From: a virus
IMG/VR virus record: IMGVR_UViG_3300003937_000011
Coordinates: 1 to 27,251 of that record
Length of the DNA stretch: 27,251 bases
Reading direction: 5' to 3' (one strand)
Of this stretch, positions 1 to 7,442 are shown in pieces; within the stretch, counting starts at the first letter, position 1, and each line of letters opens with the position of its first letter. Both the position numbers and the translations under genes were made by a program. Under the pieces are notes generated by a model. It was given only the letters and a program-made list of their open reading frames with translations, had not been told where the DNA came from and made no database searches.

Positions 1-312
1 AACTTAAATATATCTTATACGATTAGTGTAAGTTCGCATTAGTATATATGGCTTGCTTTAGAACGCAGTAATAGGCTTTAACATCTCTCGTTATTAAAAA
101 TCTATTTAGTATCAATCTTCTTCAATATCATCAACAATTCTGCTTAGGTTCGCTTTAGGCTCACTAATCAGAATCAGTGATATCTCGAAGATTTCTTTTT
201 ACAGTAAGTAGAAACTAAATAAACTTTTTAAGTATATAAAAATTACTATAATTATATCATATTTTGAGCATCTTATGTTAACTATTTTTGATGTGTTGGA
301 TGAATTTGAAGT
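1..312. other. AT-rich stretch without a clear gene
   Basis: No open frame with a credible start and ribosome binding site is visible on either strand. On the minus strand, in the same frame as the stop of the small membrane gene that ends at 313, there is an open stretch reading KEIFEISLILISEPK and ending IVDDIEED before a stop, preceded by a stop codon and lacking ATG, GTG or TTG. It has protein-like composition, so it may be a decayed gene end. No promoter of the type used elsewhere in the window is seen here. Confidence 0.4.
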
Positions 313-486
313 TCAGTGTTGGGAATTTTTGATATTTGTCATTATCGTGTCAAGAATTATTCCTGAGATAATAAACCATACGGCAGCAACATAGTGATTG
401 GAGGTGAAAAAGGATACTATGATAAGTCCGATTGTTCCACCTACTAAGTAGTCTAAAATATCGTACCATTTACCTTTATTTTTCAC
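313..486 (-). CDS. small membrane protein, 57 aa
   Basis: GTG start at 486 overlaps the last codons of the upstream minus-strand gene, and a TAAGG element lies about 8 bases upstream. The product begins MKNKGKWYDILDYL and carries two hydrophobic segments: residues ~14-27 (LVGGTIGLIIVSFF) and ~33-46 (VAAVWFIISGIILD), with a basic N-terminus and a polar tail. It looks like a two-pass inner-membrane hairpin. Function is unknown; it is the last recognisable gene of the minus-strand block. The GTG start and short length mean it could be missed by gene callers, but the hydrophobic pattern and the overlap support it. Confidence 0.65.
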   Translation of the reverse strand: MKNKGKWYDILDYLVGGTIGLIIVSFFTSNHYVAAVWFIISGIILDTIMTNIKNSQH

Positions 487-802
487 CTATGAGCCTTAAA
501 TATTTTGAGCGTAGTGCTGATGCTGTGCGTTGTTGGTCGAAACGGTCGTTCCAACCGAGTTGTATAAGCCGTGTGCAAGTTTTCATTACTTCTGGGCCTA
601 GAGGTACACCTGTTAGTGCCTCTATTAGTGCTTTTGACTCTTGTTCAGAGTAGAATTTAAAGGATTTTGCTTTAGATTCCATAAGTACCTCTTTGACGAC
701 TTCTAGTCGTGATTCGAGAGTTTCTATGCGTTTAAAAGCATCAATCGTTATCTTTGCAGTATAATCTTCAAGATACTGGATTCGTTCTTCAAGTGTTTTC
801 AT
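476..802 (-). CDS. coiled-coil protein of unknown function, 108 aa
   Basis: ATG at 802 is preceded by AAGAGG with good spacing, and its start region follows the upstream gene closely. Residues 1-45 are heptad-like (EERIQYLEDY, IETLESRLEVVKEVL), so a coiled coil is likely. The C-terminal half (about 50-108) is basic and helical, ending LRSKYLRLIGEK, and could bind nucleic acid, but no known domain is recognised. It sits in a minus-strand run with the DUF3310 protein and a small membrane protein, the arrangement of phage early accessory genes. Confidence 0.75.
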   Translation of the reverse strand: MKTLEERIQYLEDYTAKITIDAFKRIETLESRLEVVKEVLMESKAKSFKFYSEQESKALIEALTGVPLGPEVMKTCTRLIQLGWNDRFDQQRTASALRSKYLRLIGEK

Positions 803-1001
803 TTATTAACCTCTTTAAGTAAAATTGTGCCTTATATAAATCTTCTAGTCCGTTCTTAGTCTTGTAACGACAAATGTACTTGACTATGTTACCTTCTAAC
901 CAGTTAAATTTCTGGTCAGTAATAAAGTCAATAACTTGTATTTTGCCTTGTTGGTAGTGTTGTGGCGAAATAGGGTCGTTATCTTTTGAACTGTCTGCCA
1001 C
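789..1001 (-). CDS. DUF3310 family protein, 70 aa
   Basis: The protein has the DUF3310 pattern: HYQQGKIQVIDFI near residue 15, LEGNIVKYICRY near 35, and a KNGLEDLYKAQFYLKRLI tail. The domain is common in tailed phages, alone or fused as in T7 gp1.7, and is linked to nucleotide metabolism by that association; no catalytic role can be assigned to this short stand-alone form. The start is GTG at 1001, supported by GGGAGG 8 bases upstream. The GTG shares bases with the TAG stop of the preceding gene, which suggests translational coupling. Confidence 0.85.
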   Translation of the reverse strand: MADSSKDNDPISPQHYQQGKIQVIDFITDQKFNWLEGNIVKYICRYKTKNGLEDLYKAQFYLKRLINENT

Positions 1002-1543
1002 TACTTTAGCCTCCCGTAACTACCATACCCACTTCCTGCCCAAGTTGGCTTCATAGTTTTGCCATCTTTCGCTAGTGCGTAGTCCAAGTCTAATAATTTT
1101 TCACCAGACACCCAGTTTTGGGCTGCTTGACGAGCAAACTCTTCATCACAGTAGGGAAATTCCTCTATGTAGAATAGTGAGTTGCCGTAGTCGTAGCGAC
1201 ATTGTCTAGCGAAGTATCGAAGTTGGTAATAAGGCTTATCCTCATACACTTCACTTCTTTCTATGTTGTGTTCTGCCCGAACCTCATATACATTGACATG
1301 GGGTGGGTATTGTGGGTCACCAATATCTCGAGTTGATTTCGAGTATGTAGCGACTAGTATTTTTGATTCCTCCTTTGGGAAGGCGTTAGATTTGACATCA
1401 ACAGTAAGTTCGTTTCCGTCATAGTTTAGGTCGTAATCGGCGATAAGTTCGCCTACTTCACAGGCTTCCTTTTCAGAACTCGCTTCTACTTCTTGAGTAA
1501 CTTTATAGGTCTTAGTTACAACTACTTCATATTTTATTGTCAT
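1001..1543 (-). CDS. hypothetical protein, 180 aa
   Basis: ATG at 1543 follows an AGGA element. The N-terminal ~55 residues alternate polar and hydrophobic residues (KYEVVVTKTYKVTQEVEA, then NELTVDVKS) and look like a small beta-sheet domain. The C-terminal half is rich in Tyr, Asp and Glu, and ends with a Gly/Ser/Tyr tail. No family is recognised. It is the first gene downstream of the large structured non-coding stretch on the same strand, so that RNA may be its 5' leader or a separately processed transcript. Confidence 0.7.
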   Translation of the reverse strand: MTIKYEVVVTKTYKVTQEVEASSEKEACEVGELIADYDLNYDGNELTVDVKSNAFPKEESKILVATYSKSTRDIGDPQYPPHVNVYEVRAEHNIERSEVYEDKPYYQLRYFARQCRYDYGNSLFYIEEFPYCDEEFARQAAQNWVSGEKLLDLDYALAKDGKTMKPTWAGSGYGSYGRLK

Positions 1544-2221
1544 TGTTGTTCCTGTGTTAGAATAGGGGAGCCAGTTTAATACCCTAGTGAAAGTTCGATG
1601 GTTGCTGCCTTACACCTGTTCACTTCCGTCATGGCTCGAGGACGCACGAGTTTACTTGTGTCCCACCGTTGCTGGGGCTTGATTTACTCGAAACCCAGTG
1701 TGGATACAGACTTCGTGAAGTCTGGTTGCTCATCTATAGGGTGGGCTTACACTCCCTCCCCGAAGGGGGAAAGGGAGCGCTCGTCCTACTCGTCTACGAC
1801 AAGTCAGCATATTATTCTTTTACCGTCTCCTTGCTCTTTAGGTACAACAGATAAACTGGCACTCTTAAGGCATTTTGGAAAGTCGGGTGATGGAACCTCC
1901 TTTGTCCACACGCTTTATCAGTTTGCTCTAGTTTCTCACCCACTTTATTCACCTTCTCAGTTACCCTGTTTCAGGCATCTCGTTTCAGTTACTGTAGACT
2001 ACTCTCTAGTCGATAAATGCTTATACGCGGTAGGTCATGCTAAAACCTCCTTGCCTCGGTTGTTTAACGAGAGGACGGCACTCCTCATCTCCAGTTGTAA
2101 TTTTAAGACTGCTCTGGACACAGTCTGTTGAAACGAGACGGGTGTTTGTAGTCATTCCCTTTATATAATGTCCTATTCAACTCGTTTCCATCATATTCTA
2201 CTAGCAACAGTAGTTTATTTG
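1544..2221 (-). ncRNA. candidate large structured RNA, ~680 bases
   Basis: No convincing gene lies here, and the stretch is visibly richer in G and C than its surroundings, typical of structured RNA in an AT-rich genome. Many local and longer-range complements can be read. In plus coordinates: 2198-2202/2209-2213; 2131-2137/2181-2187 (AAACGAG/CTCGTTT); 2106-2111/2121-2126; 2071-2075/2082-2086; 1997-2001/2007-2011; 1885-1890/1936-1941 (GGGTGA/TCACCC); 1789-1794/1798-1803; 1749-1753/1697-1701 enclosing 1707-1714/1717-1724; and 1752-1777. The minus strand is favoured because 1752-1777 gives a C(UUCG)G tetraloop and 1789-1803 gives a G-U pair only on that strand. It would be transcribed with the minus-strand genes from the promoter at 2626-2654. 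Size and phage setting recall the GOLLD and ROOL classes, but I cannot match it to a known family. Confidence 0.55.
2021..2052 (-). promoter_or_regulatory. perfect Shine-Dalgarno with a 5-codon frame inside the structured RNA
   Basis: On the minus strand AAGGAGG (2052-2046) lies 7 bases before ATG at 2038, which opens only MTYRV before TAA. This could be a leader peptide, a ribosome-docking site, or chance. A second element, AAAGGAGGT, lies near 1898-1906 without an ATG at normal distance, and AAGGAG occurs near 1830. Confidence 0.35.
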
Positions 2222-2575
2222 TTAGGACTCTCTATGTATGCGTTTCGCATCAGGAGTCCATTTTGTATTGTACTTACCACTAATCTCAGTTCGTGCTACA
2301 TTAGCCTCCATTGCTCTTTGGCGTAACTCTTCTTTCGACTCAAATGGGGACATAGCAGCGTAAGGTGCTGGACGCTCTTTAGGTGTAATAACAGTCCATG
2401 TTTCCTTCCACTCGTGTATATCTCTGCGAAGTTGGTCTATGGTATATTCACCATTTACAATATCGGCAATAATTTCGATTGCCTCCTCTAGTGGTTTGTC
2501 AGATACATTAATTTGGGTATCAATACCCAAGAAGCCGTCAACTTCTTCCTTAGTAACTAGTTTTGTATCCTTCAT
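2222..2575 (-). CDS. hypothetical protein, 117 aa
   Basis: First gene of the minus-strand transcript from the strong promoter at 2626-2654; ATG at 2575 is preceded by AAGGAA with about 8 bases spacing. The product is acidic at the N-terminus (KEEVDGFLGID, LEEAIEIIADIVNGEY) and basic at the C-terminus (KYNTKWTPDAKRIHRES), mostly helical by pattern, with no membrane segment or Cys motif. No family is recognised. The structured RNA follows directly after its stop. Confidence 0.75.
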   Translation of the reverse strand: MKDTKLVTKEEVDGFLGIDTQINVSDKPLEEAIEIIADIVNGEYTIDQLRRDIHEWKETWTVITPKERPAPYAAMSPFESKEELRQRAMEANVARTEISGKYNTKWTPDAKRIHRES

Positions 2576-2625
2576 AATTTCGTTCCTTATAAATTTTTGT
2601 TAATTTTCGAATTTTTATAGACACT

Positions 2626-2654
2626 ATTATACCGAATTTTAACCATTTTGTCAA
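2626..2654 (-). promoter_or_regulatory. sigma70-type promoter (minus)
   Basis: Read on the minus strand: TTGACA at 2654-2649, 17 bases, TATAAT at 2631-2626. The leader contains TCGAAAATTAACAAAAAT, the motif shared by most promoters in this window. It drives the minus-strand genes from 2575 downwards. Confidence 0.88.
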
Positions 2655-2665
2655 GAAGTTTTTTG

Positions 2666-2845
2666 AGTCACCCTGTAATATAATTTATTGTGTGAATCCT
2701 GCAATTGTCAAAGAGAGTTGTCTGACTCCAATAGAAGCAAATAGGCTTAAAGAACGAAAAAGTATATAAAAAAATACTCCAAAAACGTAAAAAAGCAAAA
2801 AAAGAACTGCAAAGAACGAAAAAACTACAAAATTGAAGTACTACA
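2666..2845. other. A-rich spacer with phased A-tracts
   Basis: This intergenic stretch between the minus-strand promoter and the terminator of the outer-membrane gene has no supported gene. The plus strand at about 2757-2835 carries eight A-tracts of 3-7 bases spaced roughly one helix turn or a little less apart, and AAAGAACGAAAAA occurs twice (near 2751 and 2811). Phased A-tracts curve DNA, so this may act as an architectural element. A 64-residue minus-strand frame here consists mainly of Phe, Ser and Cys from the poly-T run and is not believed. Confidence 0.45.
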
Positions 2846-2875
2846 GACAAAAAACCCGACACGAGGTCGGGCTTC
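2846..2875 (-). terminator. rho-independent terminator
   Basis: Stem GTCGGG (plus 2866-2871) with CCCGAC (2855-2860), loop of 5, and six T on the minus strand just after the stem. It ends the outer-membrane protein gene; there is also a T-rich run on the plus side, so it may work both ways. Confidence 0.85.
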
Positions 2876-2895
2876 TTGTTTTTGAGTTAAGGTTT

Positions 2896-3651
2896 TTAGA
2901 AGCTCATCTTCGCTATGACAGAGACAACTCCATCTGCAGTTCCAATCTTCTCATACTTTCCAGTAAGGATACCTTGTGTAACTTCTAAAGTGTAAGTCTT
3001 AACATCAGTTGATGCTATAGACACTCCACCTTTAACAGTTCCTACTAAGCCCAAAGGCATAGAGACAGAACCACCATTAGAAGTAGTATCGTCGGCTGCT
3101 TTATCGTGCTCTAGTGCAACGGTGAAGCCTCCAATTTTAGTACTAGTATCTAAGTCCAGTACAGTACCTGCAGTAGTTTTCTGATAACCTACAGTAGAAG
3201 TAAGACCAGCTATAGTAGTACCAATAGTAGTTTCACGGTCAGACCTAGTTATATCCTCGACTGTTACATCGATTCCACCAAATTTGCCTTTTACATCTAA
3301 AGATTCTTTACCGCCAGAAGGTTTAGACACACTTACTGTCATGCCGCCTACTTGTGTAGATGCTTTAATGATACTGGTATTAGCCACATCATCAATAGTC
3401 ATGTTACCTAGAGTTAAATCTACGCCTCTTAACTTAGCTGTAGCGTATAAATCCGTGATAGTATTAGTCTCATCAACAACAGTAGTTACTGACCCGAAAG
3501 GGGTAGAACCTACTAGTTTTAAGTCTAAAGTTTGCGAGTATACACCTGCTTGTGTAAGTGTACCCTCGTAATCACCAGAAATGGCAACGCTAGCTTGAGC
3601 TGAAGCAGTGGATAGAGTAACGGCTGCAGCCGCTAGTAATAATTTATTCAT
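2896..3651 (-). CDS. exported outer-membrane beta-barrel-like (porin-like) protein, 251 aa
   Basis: The N-terminus is a textbook signal peptide: MNKLLLAAAAVTLSTASAQA, with likely cleavage after AQA at residue 20. The mature part is made of short alternating strands rich in Gly, Thr, Ser and Val (VAISGDYEG, DLTLGNM, GGMTVSV, GGIDVTVE, GGFTVALE), with no Cys and no hydrophobic helix, and the last residue is Phe (VISVIAKMSF ending), as in proteins inserted by the BAM machinery. This points to a small outer-membrane barrel of a Gram-negative cell. GGAG precedes the ATG. The gene stands alone between a phage-type promoter (3736-3764) and a terminator. Such a cargo gene could change uptake, receptor exposure or superinfection; which one is not shown. 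It could instead be a host-derived porin fragment, since 251 aa is short for a trimeric porin. Confidence 0.75.
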   Translation of the reverse strand: MNKLLLAAAAVTLSTASAQASVAISGDYEGTLTQAGVYSQTLDLKLVGSTPFGSVTTVVDETNTITDLYATAKLRGVDLTLGNMTIDDVANTSIIKASTQVGGMTVSVSKPSGGKESLDVKGKFGGIDVTVEDITRSDRETTIGTTIAGLTSTVGYQKTTAGTVLDLDTSTKIGGFTVALEHDKAADDTTSNGGSVSMPLGLVGTVKGGVSIASTDVKTYTLEVTQGILTGKYEKIGTADGVVSVIAKMSF

Positions 3652-3735
3652 GCATTCTCCATAATTATCGTTAAGTCGAAGTTAAAAGATAGAGTCGACT
3701 TTCCCTATACCGAAATTTCCATTCCAATAATCTAT

Positions 3736-3764
3736 ATTATACCGTAAGTAGGGTTGTATGTCAA
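3736..3764 (-). promoter_or_regulatory. sigma70-type promoter (minus) for the outer-membrane protein
   Basis: Minus strand TTGACA at 3764-3759, 17 bases, TATAAT at 3741-3736, preceded by an A/T-rich run. The leader of about 80 bases differs from the other leaders in lacking the TTTAACA motif. Confidence 0.88.
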
Positions 3765-3805
3765 GAAGAATTTTTTTATGCTCGTTCAGATAAGAAAAAT
3801 ATTCC

Positions 3806-3834
3806 TTGACATTAAGGTAAAAATTCGGTATAAT
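3806..3834 (+). promoter_or_regulatory. sigma70-type promoter of the nuclease/reductase block
   Basis: TTGACA 3806-3811, 17 bases, TATAAT 3829-3834, with AAAAATATTC just upstream and AAAAATTTAACA in the leader. It diverges from the promoter at 3736-3764, with the two -35 boxes about 41 bases apart. Confidence 0.9.
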
Positions 3835-3867
3835 ATATTATTAAAAATCAAAAATTTAACAAAAAAC

Positions 3868-3913
3868 ATAGAGAAATCGTATTCTTTAGGTATTAATGCG
3901 TGATTTTCTCTAT
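3868..3913 (+). promoter_or_regulatory. leader hairpin before the flap endonuclease
   Basis: ATAGAGAAATC (3868-3878) pairs with GATTTTCTCTAT (3902-3913) except for one bulged T. An upstream in-frame ATG at 3896 lies in this hairpin. The true start at 3944 and its GAAGG site are just downstream, so the hairpin may protect the mRNA end or tune translation. Confidence 0.5.
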
Positions 3914-3943
3914 ATAATTCAACCAACCCCGAAGGTAACCAAC

Positions 3944-4777
3944 ATGGCAAAGAGCTTCAAAGACTTAATCAGTAAAGATAACGACAACATATTGATAGTA
4001 GATGCTTTAAATCTAGCATTTAGATACAAGCATCAAAAGAAACGAAACTTTGCAGAAGATTATCTTAGGACAGTTCAAAGCCTAGCAACCTCATATAACA
4101 CAGGATGTGTATACATCACAGCAGACTGGGGTTCTTCCTCGTATAGAAAAAACTTATTGCCTGAATACAAACAGAACAGGAAAGATAAGTATGCTCAACA
4201 AACTGAGCAAGAAGCAGAAGATTTTGCTAACTTTATGGAAGACTTTGAAGAAACCTTATTGTTACTAGGAGAGAACTATCCTATATTTAGGTACAAAGGT
4301 GTGGAAGCGGATGACATTGCTGCTTATCTAGTATCTAAACTATGGAGTAAGCACACAATGTGGCTAATATCTTCAGACAAAGACTGGGACTTACTTATTA
4401 AACCTACAGTTTCTAGATTTAGTTATGTTACTCGTAAAGAGATTACAGCAAGTAACTGGTCAGAACACTATGAAGTAGACCAGGAAGAATATATCAGTTT
4501 TAAGTGCCTAACTGGTGATACAGGGGATAATGTTCCTGGTATACCAGGTGTTGGGCCTAAACGTGCGGCTGCTCTAATACAAACATATGGCAGTGCCTTA
4601 GATATCGCAGATGCTATGCCCTTAGAAGGTAAGTACAAATATATACAATCAACAAATGACTTCGGTGCAAAGGGGATAATGAAAAACTATGAGTTAATGG
4701 ACTTAGTAACCTACTGTGAAGATGCAGTTGGAAATGAAAATGTAGTAGATATTGATAAAAGAATTAGAGATGAATAG
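3944..4777 (+). CDS. 5'-3' exonuclease / flap endonuclease (T5 D15-like), 277 aa
   Basis: Structure-specific nuclease that removes RNA primers and 5' flaps during phage replication. It resembles T5 D15 along its length: LIVDALNLAFRYKH near residue 20 (first metal Asp), LPEYKQNRKDKYAQQTEQE near 75 (arch region), RYKGVEADDIAAYL near 120, WLISSDKDWDLL near 145, and a helix-hairpin-helix GDTGDNVPGIPGVGPKRAA near 195. The start at 3944 (MAKSFKDLISK) matches the D15 N-terminus and has GAAGG 8 bases upstream; an in-frame ATG at 3896 would add 16 residues but sits in a leader hairpin. The family A polymerase in this window has no nuclease domain of this kind, so this protein supplies it. First gene of the 3806 transcript. 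Confidence 0.95.
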   Translation: MAKSFKDLISKDNDNILIVDALNLAFRYKHQKKRNFAEDYLRTVQSLATSYNTGCVYITADWGSSSYRKNLLPEYKQNRKDKYAQQTEQEAEDFANFMEDFEETLLLLGENYPIFRYKGVEADDIAAYLVSKLWSKHTMWLISSDKDWDLLIKPTVSRFSYVTRKEITASNWSEHYEVDQEEYISFKCLTGDTGDNVPGIPGVGPKRAAALIQTYGSALDIADAMPLEGKYKYIQSTNDFGAKGIMKNYELMDLVTYCEDAVGNENVVDIDKRIRDE

Positions 4778-4994
4778 AAAGACTCTACAACTATTACTAC
4801 ACAGCTACCAGGATATACACGAAGAACTTAAACCCTGTGCTGAAAAATCTAGGTTTGCAAAACTTATAAAAGAAACAACAGAACTATTAAATAAAACGCC
4901 CTTTGATAGGATTTATCCAAAAGGTATGTCAGTAATGGAGTATGCAATACACCTGGCTTCAGTAGCCAACAAGAAAAATAAAGGAGAGGAATGA
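4770..4994 (+). CDS. hypothetical protein, 74 aa
   Basis: ATG at 4770 overlaps the end of the flap endonuclease gene (ATGAATAG), and its stop overlaps the nrdA start (ATGA), so it is translationally coupled on both sides. The product is helical and charged (LLLHSYQDIHEELKPC, FAKLIKETTELLNK) with one Cys and a basic tail. No family is recognised. Position between the nuclease and reductase suggests a small helper or filler gene; a longer frame beginning TTG at 4752 is less likely. Confidence 0.7.
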   Translation: MNRKTLQLLLHSYQDIHEELKPCAEKSRFAKLIKETTELLNKTPFDRIYPKGMSVMEYAIHLASVANKKNKGEE

Positions 4995-7285
4995 GAGTAA
5001 CAAAACGAAACGGAAACCCCGAAGAATTAAACATTGATAACATTCATAGAATGTTAGAGAACTGTAAGCGGGAGGACTTAGGCAGAGAACTAGACGTATC
5101 AGTATCTGACACAGCCATTAATGCACACATAAAGTTTGCTGATGGTATGTCTACATCTGATATACAACAGACTCTCATTAAGTCAGCAGCCGAACATATT
5201 AGTACGGCAACACCTGACTATTCTATATTTGCAGGAAGATTATTAGTAACAGAAATGCGTAAAGAAGTTTATGGCAGTTTCGAACCTATACCTTTCCTAG
5301 ACTATATTAAATTAAATATAGAAAGTGGGTTATATGACCCCGAACTGCTGGAATGGTATTCGGAAGCTGATATAATATACTTAGGAAGCCAAATTGATTA
5401 TGATAACGATTTTTCTCGTTCTTATTCCTCTATTGTTCAAATGGACAGTAAGTACCTAATAAAAGACTCAAAGACTAATAGACGCTTGGAAATGCCTCAA
5501 GAAACTTTTATGCTAATAGGAATGGTTATGTTTGCACAAGAGGATTCTCCTATGGGTTGGATTCTTAATATGTATGATGCGTTAAAAAACGACTTAATAA
5601 GTCTTCCAACTCCTATAATTAGTGGAGTAAGAACTAAGATGAAAATGTATAGTTCATGTTGCAAAATTAAAATGGGAGACCATACGGAGTCTATACTAGC
5701 AGCCGAGTACGCTTTAAGTCTTATGACTGCTCGTAGAGCAGGGATAGGTGTGGATATGGGACCAGTAAGAGGTATTCTTGCTCCTGTAAAAAATAATACT
5801 GTTAAACACACGGGAGCACTTCCGTTACTAAAAGCAATCGAGTCCAGTTCTAAACAATTCACTCAGAACAGTCTTAGGACTGGAGCTACGGTAGTAAACT
5901 ACCCAATATTTAACTGGGAGATAATGGATGTATTAGAGTATAAGAACAATCAAGGCTCTAATACTAATAGAGCAAGATTTATAGACTATTCTATTGGAAT
6001 TCCCAACTTATTTATAGAAAGAGTATTAGGTAAAGGATATTTTACTTTATTTAGTTCCGAAGAAGTTCCTGAATTATTTGACCACTATGGAGATGAGGAG
6101 AAGTTTAAAGAAGCATACGAAAAGTATGAGGCTGACCCCTCTATTCGTAAGAAAACACTTGATGCAAATATTATCTTTAATAAGTTAGTAAAGGAACGAG
6201 TTGGAACAGGTAGAATATATATCCACTTTGTAGACAATATGAATAAGCAAGGAATGTTTGATGAGAAAATAACCCAAACAAACCTTTGCTCTGAGATATT
6301 CTTACCTACTAGAGCAATGACATTTGAAGGTTTAAATAGTACTAGATATGAAGATGTAGAGGACTATGACCTTGATGATGGTATGATTTCATTATGTATA
6401 CTAGGCTGTGTAAACTTTGGTAAGTTGGAAGATAAGTTAGACTTAGATAGGCTAACCAGACTTATGGTTAGATTCTTAGATAACTTAATAGAGGCTCAAG
6501 AATACCCAATGGACGCAACAGAGTGGCCTACTAAAGGCTATAGATTCTTAGGTATTGGCATCAGTGATTTTGCTCATTTCTTAGCGAAAAATGAAGCCCC
6601 ACTAGGTTCAGATAAAGCAAAAGTGCTTACACATGAGTGGGCAGAAAGATTCCAATTCGGCTTAATTAAAGCATCAGTAGACTTAGCAGCCGAGAGGGGT
6701 GCGTGTGACTACTCAAATAGAAGTGCTTACTCTAGGGGTATTATGCCAGTAGATACTTACAATAAGAATGTAGACCTTATCACCCCTAATAATTTGAACT
6801 GTGACTGGGAAGGATTGAGTGCAGTAGCAAAAATGTATGGTATAAGAAACATGACACTAAGTGCCATACCACCAACAGCGTCTTCTTCCCTAGTATCAAA
6901 TAGTACACAAGGAATAGACCCCATACAAAGTACAACAGATACATATGAGGCTTCCAACTTCACAGTAAAGTCTTTAGTACCTGATTTTGAGAAGGAAGCG
7001 TACTATATGAAAGCCTGGGACATGCCAGGTAATACCTCATCCGAGTATATAAAACTAATAGCTATTCTGCAGAAGTTTATAGACCAAGGTATAAGTACAA
7101 ATCAGTGGTACGATTTAACTAAGTTACCCAATAAGATTTTAGACAGTAATAGGGTGAAGCGAGATATAATTACTGCCTACAAGTACGGATTAAAGAGTTT
7201 GTACTATATTAGAAGTAAGGATAAATCAAACATAAGTGAAACAATATTAGAGGAGGGATGTGAAAGTGGTGCGTGCGAAATTTAA
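4991..7285 (+). CDS. nrdA: class Ia ribonucleoside-diphosphate reductase, large subunit, 764 aa
   Basis: Reduces ribonucleoside diphosphates to deoxy forms together with NrdB. The N-terminal ~90 residues look like an ATP-cone (VTKRNGNPEELNIDNIHRML). Catalytic features are visible: MYSSCCKIKMGD with redox Cys at 223/224, NLCSEI with the radical Cys 433 and Glu 435, second redox Cys 469 in SLCILGCVNFG, the PPTASSS nucleotide loop, and the C-terminal shuttle pair CESGACEI (Cys 757 and 762), which takes electrons from thioredoxin. Length is normal for the class and there is no intein. GGAGAGGA precedes the ATG. With nrdB and the thioredoxin gene in the window it makes a complete phage-coded dNTP supply. 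Confidence 0.97.
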   Translation: MRVTKRNGNPEELNIDNIHRMLENCKREDLGRELDVSVSDTAINAHIKFADGMSTSDIQQTLIKSAAEHISTATPDYSIFAGRLLVTEMRKEVYGSFEPIPFLDYIKLNIESGLYDPELLEWYSEADIIYLGSQIDYDNDFSRSYSSIVQMDSKYLIKDSKTNRRLEMPQETFMLIGMVMFAQEDSPMGWILNMYDALKNDLISLPTPIISGVRTKMKMYSSCCKIKMGDHTESILAAEYALSLMTARRAGIGVDMGPVRGILAPVKNNTVKHTGALPLLKAIESSSKQFTQNSLRTGATVVNYPIFNWEIMDVLEYKNNQGSNTNRARFIDYSIGIPNLFIERVLGKGYFTLFSSEEVPELFDHYGDEEKFKEAYEKYEADPSIRKKTLDANIIFNKLVKERVGTGRIYIHFVDNMNKQGMFDEKITQTNLCSEIFLPTRAMTFEGLNSTRYEDVEDYDLDDGMISLCILGCVNFGKLEDKLDLDRLTRLMVRFLDNLIEAQEYPMDATEWPTKGYRFLGIGISDFAHFLAKNEAPLGSDKAKVLTHEWAERFQFGLIKASVDLAAERGACDYSNRSAYSRGIMPVDTYNKNVDLITPNNLNCDWEGLSAVAKMYGIRNMTLSAIPPTASSSLVSNSTQGIDPIQSTTDTYEASNFTVKSLVPDFEKEAYYMKAWDMPGNTSSEYIKLIAILQKFIDQGISTNQWYDLTKLPNKILDSNRVKRDIITAYKYGLKSLYYIRSKDKSNISETILEEGCESGACEI

Positions 7286-7442
7286 CAAGAATAGTATGAC
7301 ATATAGGACTTGGTTGACACGATATAAGGGTATCGATATTGATACTATTAGACTGGAAGAACATATTAAATATGCGGCAGAGTATAAAAGATGGAAACAG
7401 GGTAACATAGAGAAGGTAGCAGGAGTATGGTGGAACAGATAA
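7266..7442 (+). CDS. hypothetical protein, 58 aa
   Basis: Overlaps the 3' end of nrdA. Three in-frame GTG codons (7260, 7266, 7269) lie near AGGAGG at 7251-7256; 7266 has the best spacing (9 bases). The product is basic with aromatic residues (MTYRTWLTRYKG, HIKYAAEYKRWKQG, ending VAGVWWNR) and no recognised domain. Its end overlaps the next gene. Being between nrdA and nrdB it is probably co-expressed with the reductase, but no role in it is shown. Confidence 0.65.
   Translation: MVRAKFNKNSMTYRTWLTRYKGIDIDTIRLEEHIKYAAEYKRWKQGNIEKVAGVWWNR

Noticed and set aside
1598-2131. Plus-strand open frame of 177 residues across the structured RNA
   Set aside because: It has no ribosome site, runs against the flanking genes, has a composition unlike the phage's proteins, and its bases are explained by stems of the RNA.
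2668-2862. Minus-strand 64-residue frame rich in Phe, Ser and Cys
   Set aside because: It is the translation of a poly-T run, begins inside a terminator and has no ribosome site.
3896-3943. Upstream start adding 16 residues to the flap endonuclease
   Set aside because: The ATG is in a leader hairpin with no ribosome site, while 3944 matches the T5 D15 N-terminus and has GAAGG.
5497-6963. Minus-strand frames opposite nrdA
   Set aside because: They mirror the codons of nrdA, have no ribosome site or promoter, and lie wholly inside a well-supported gene.
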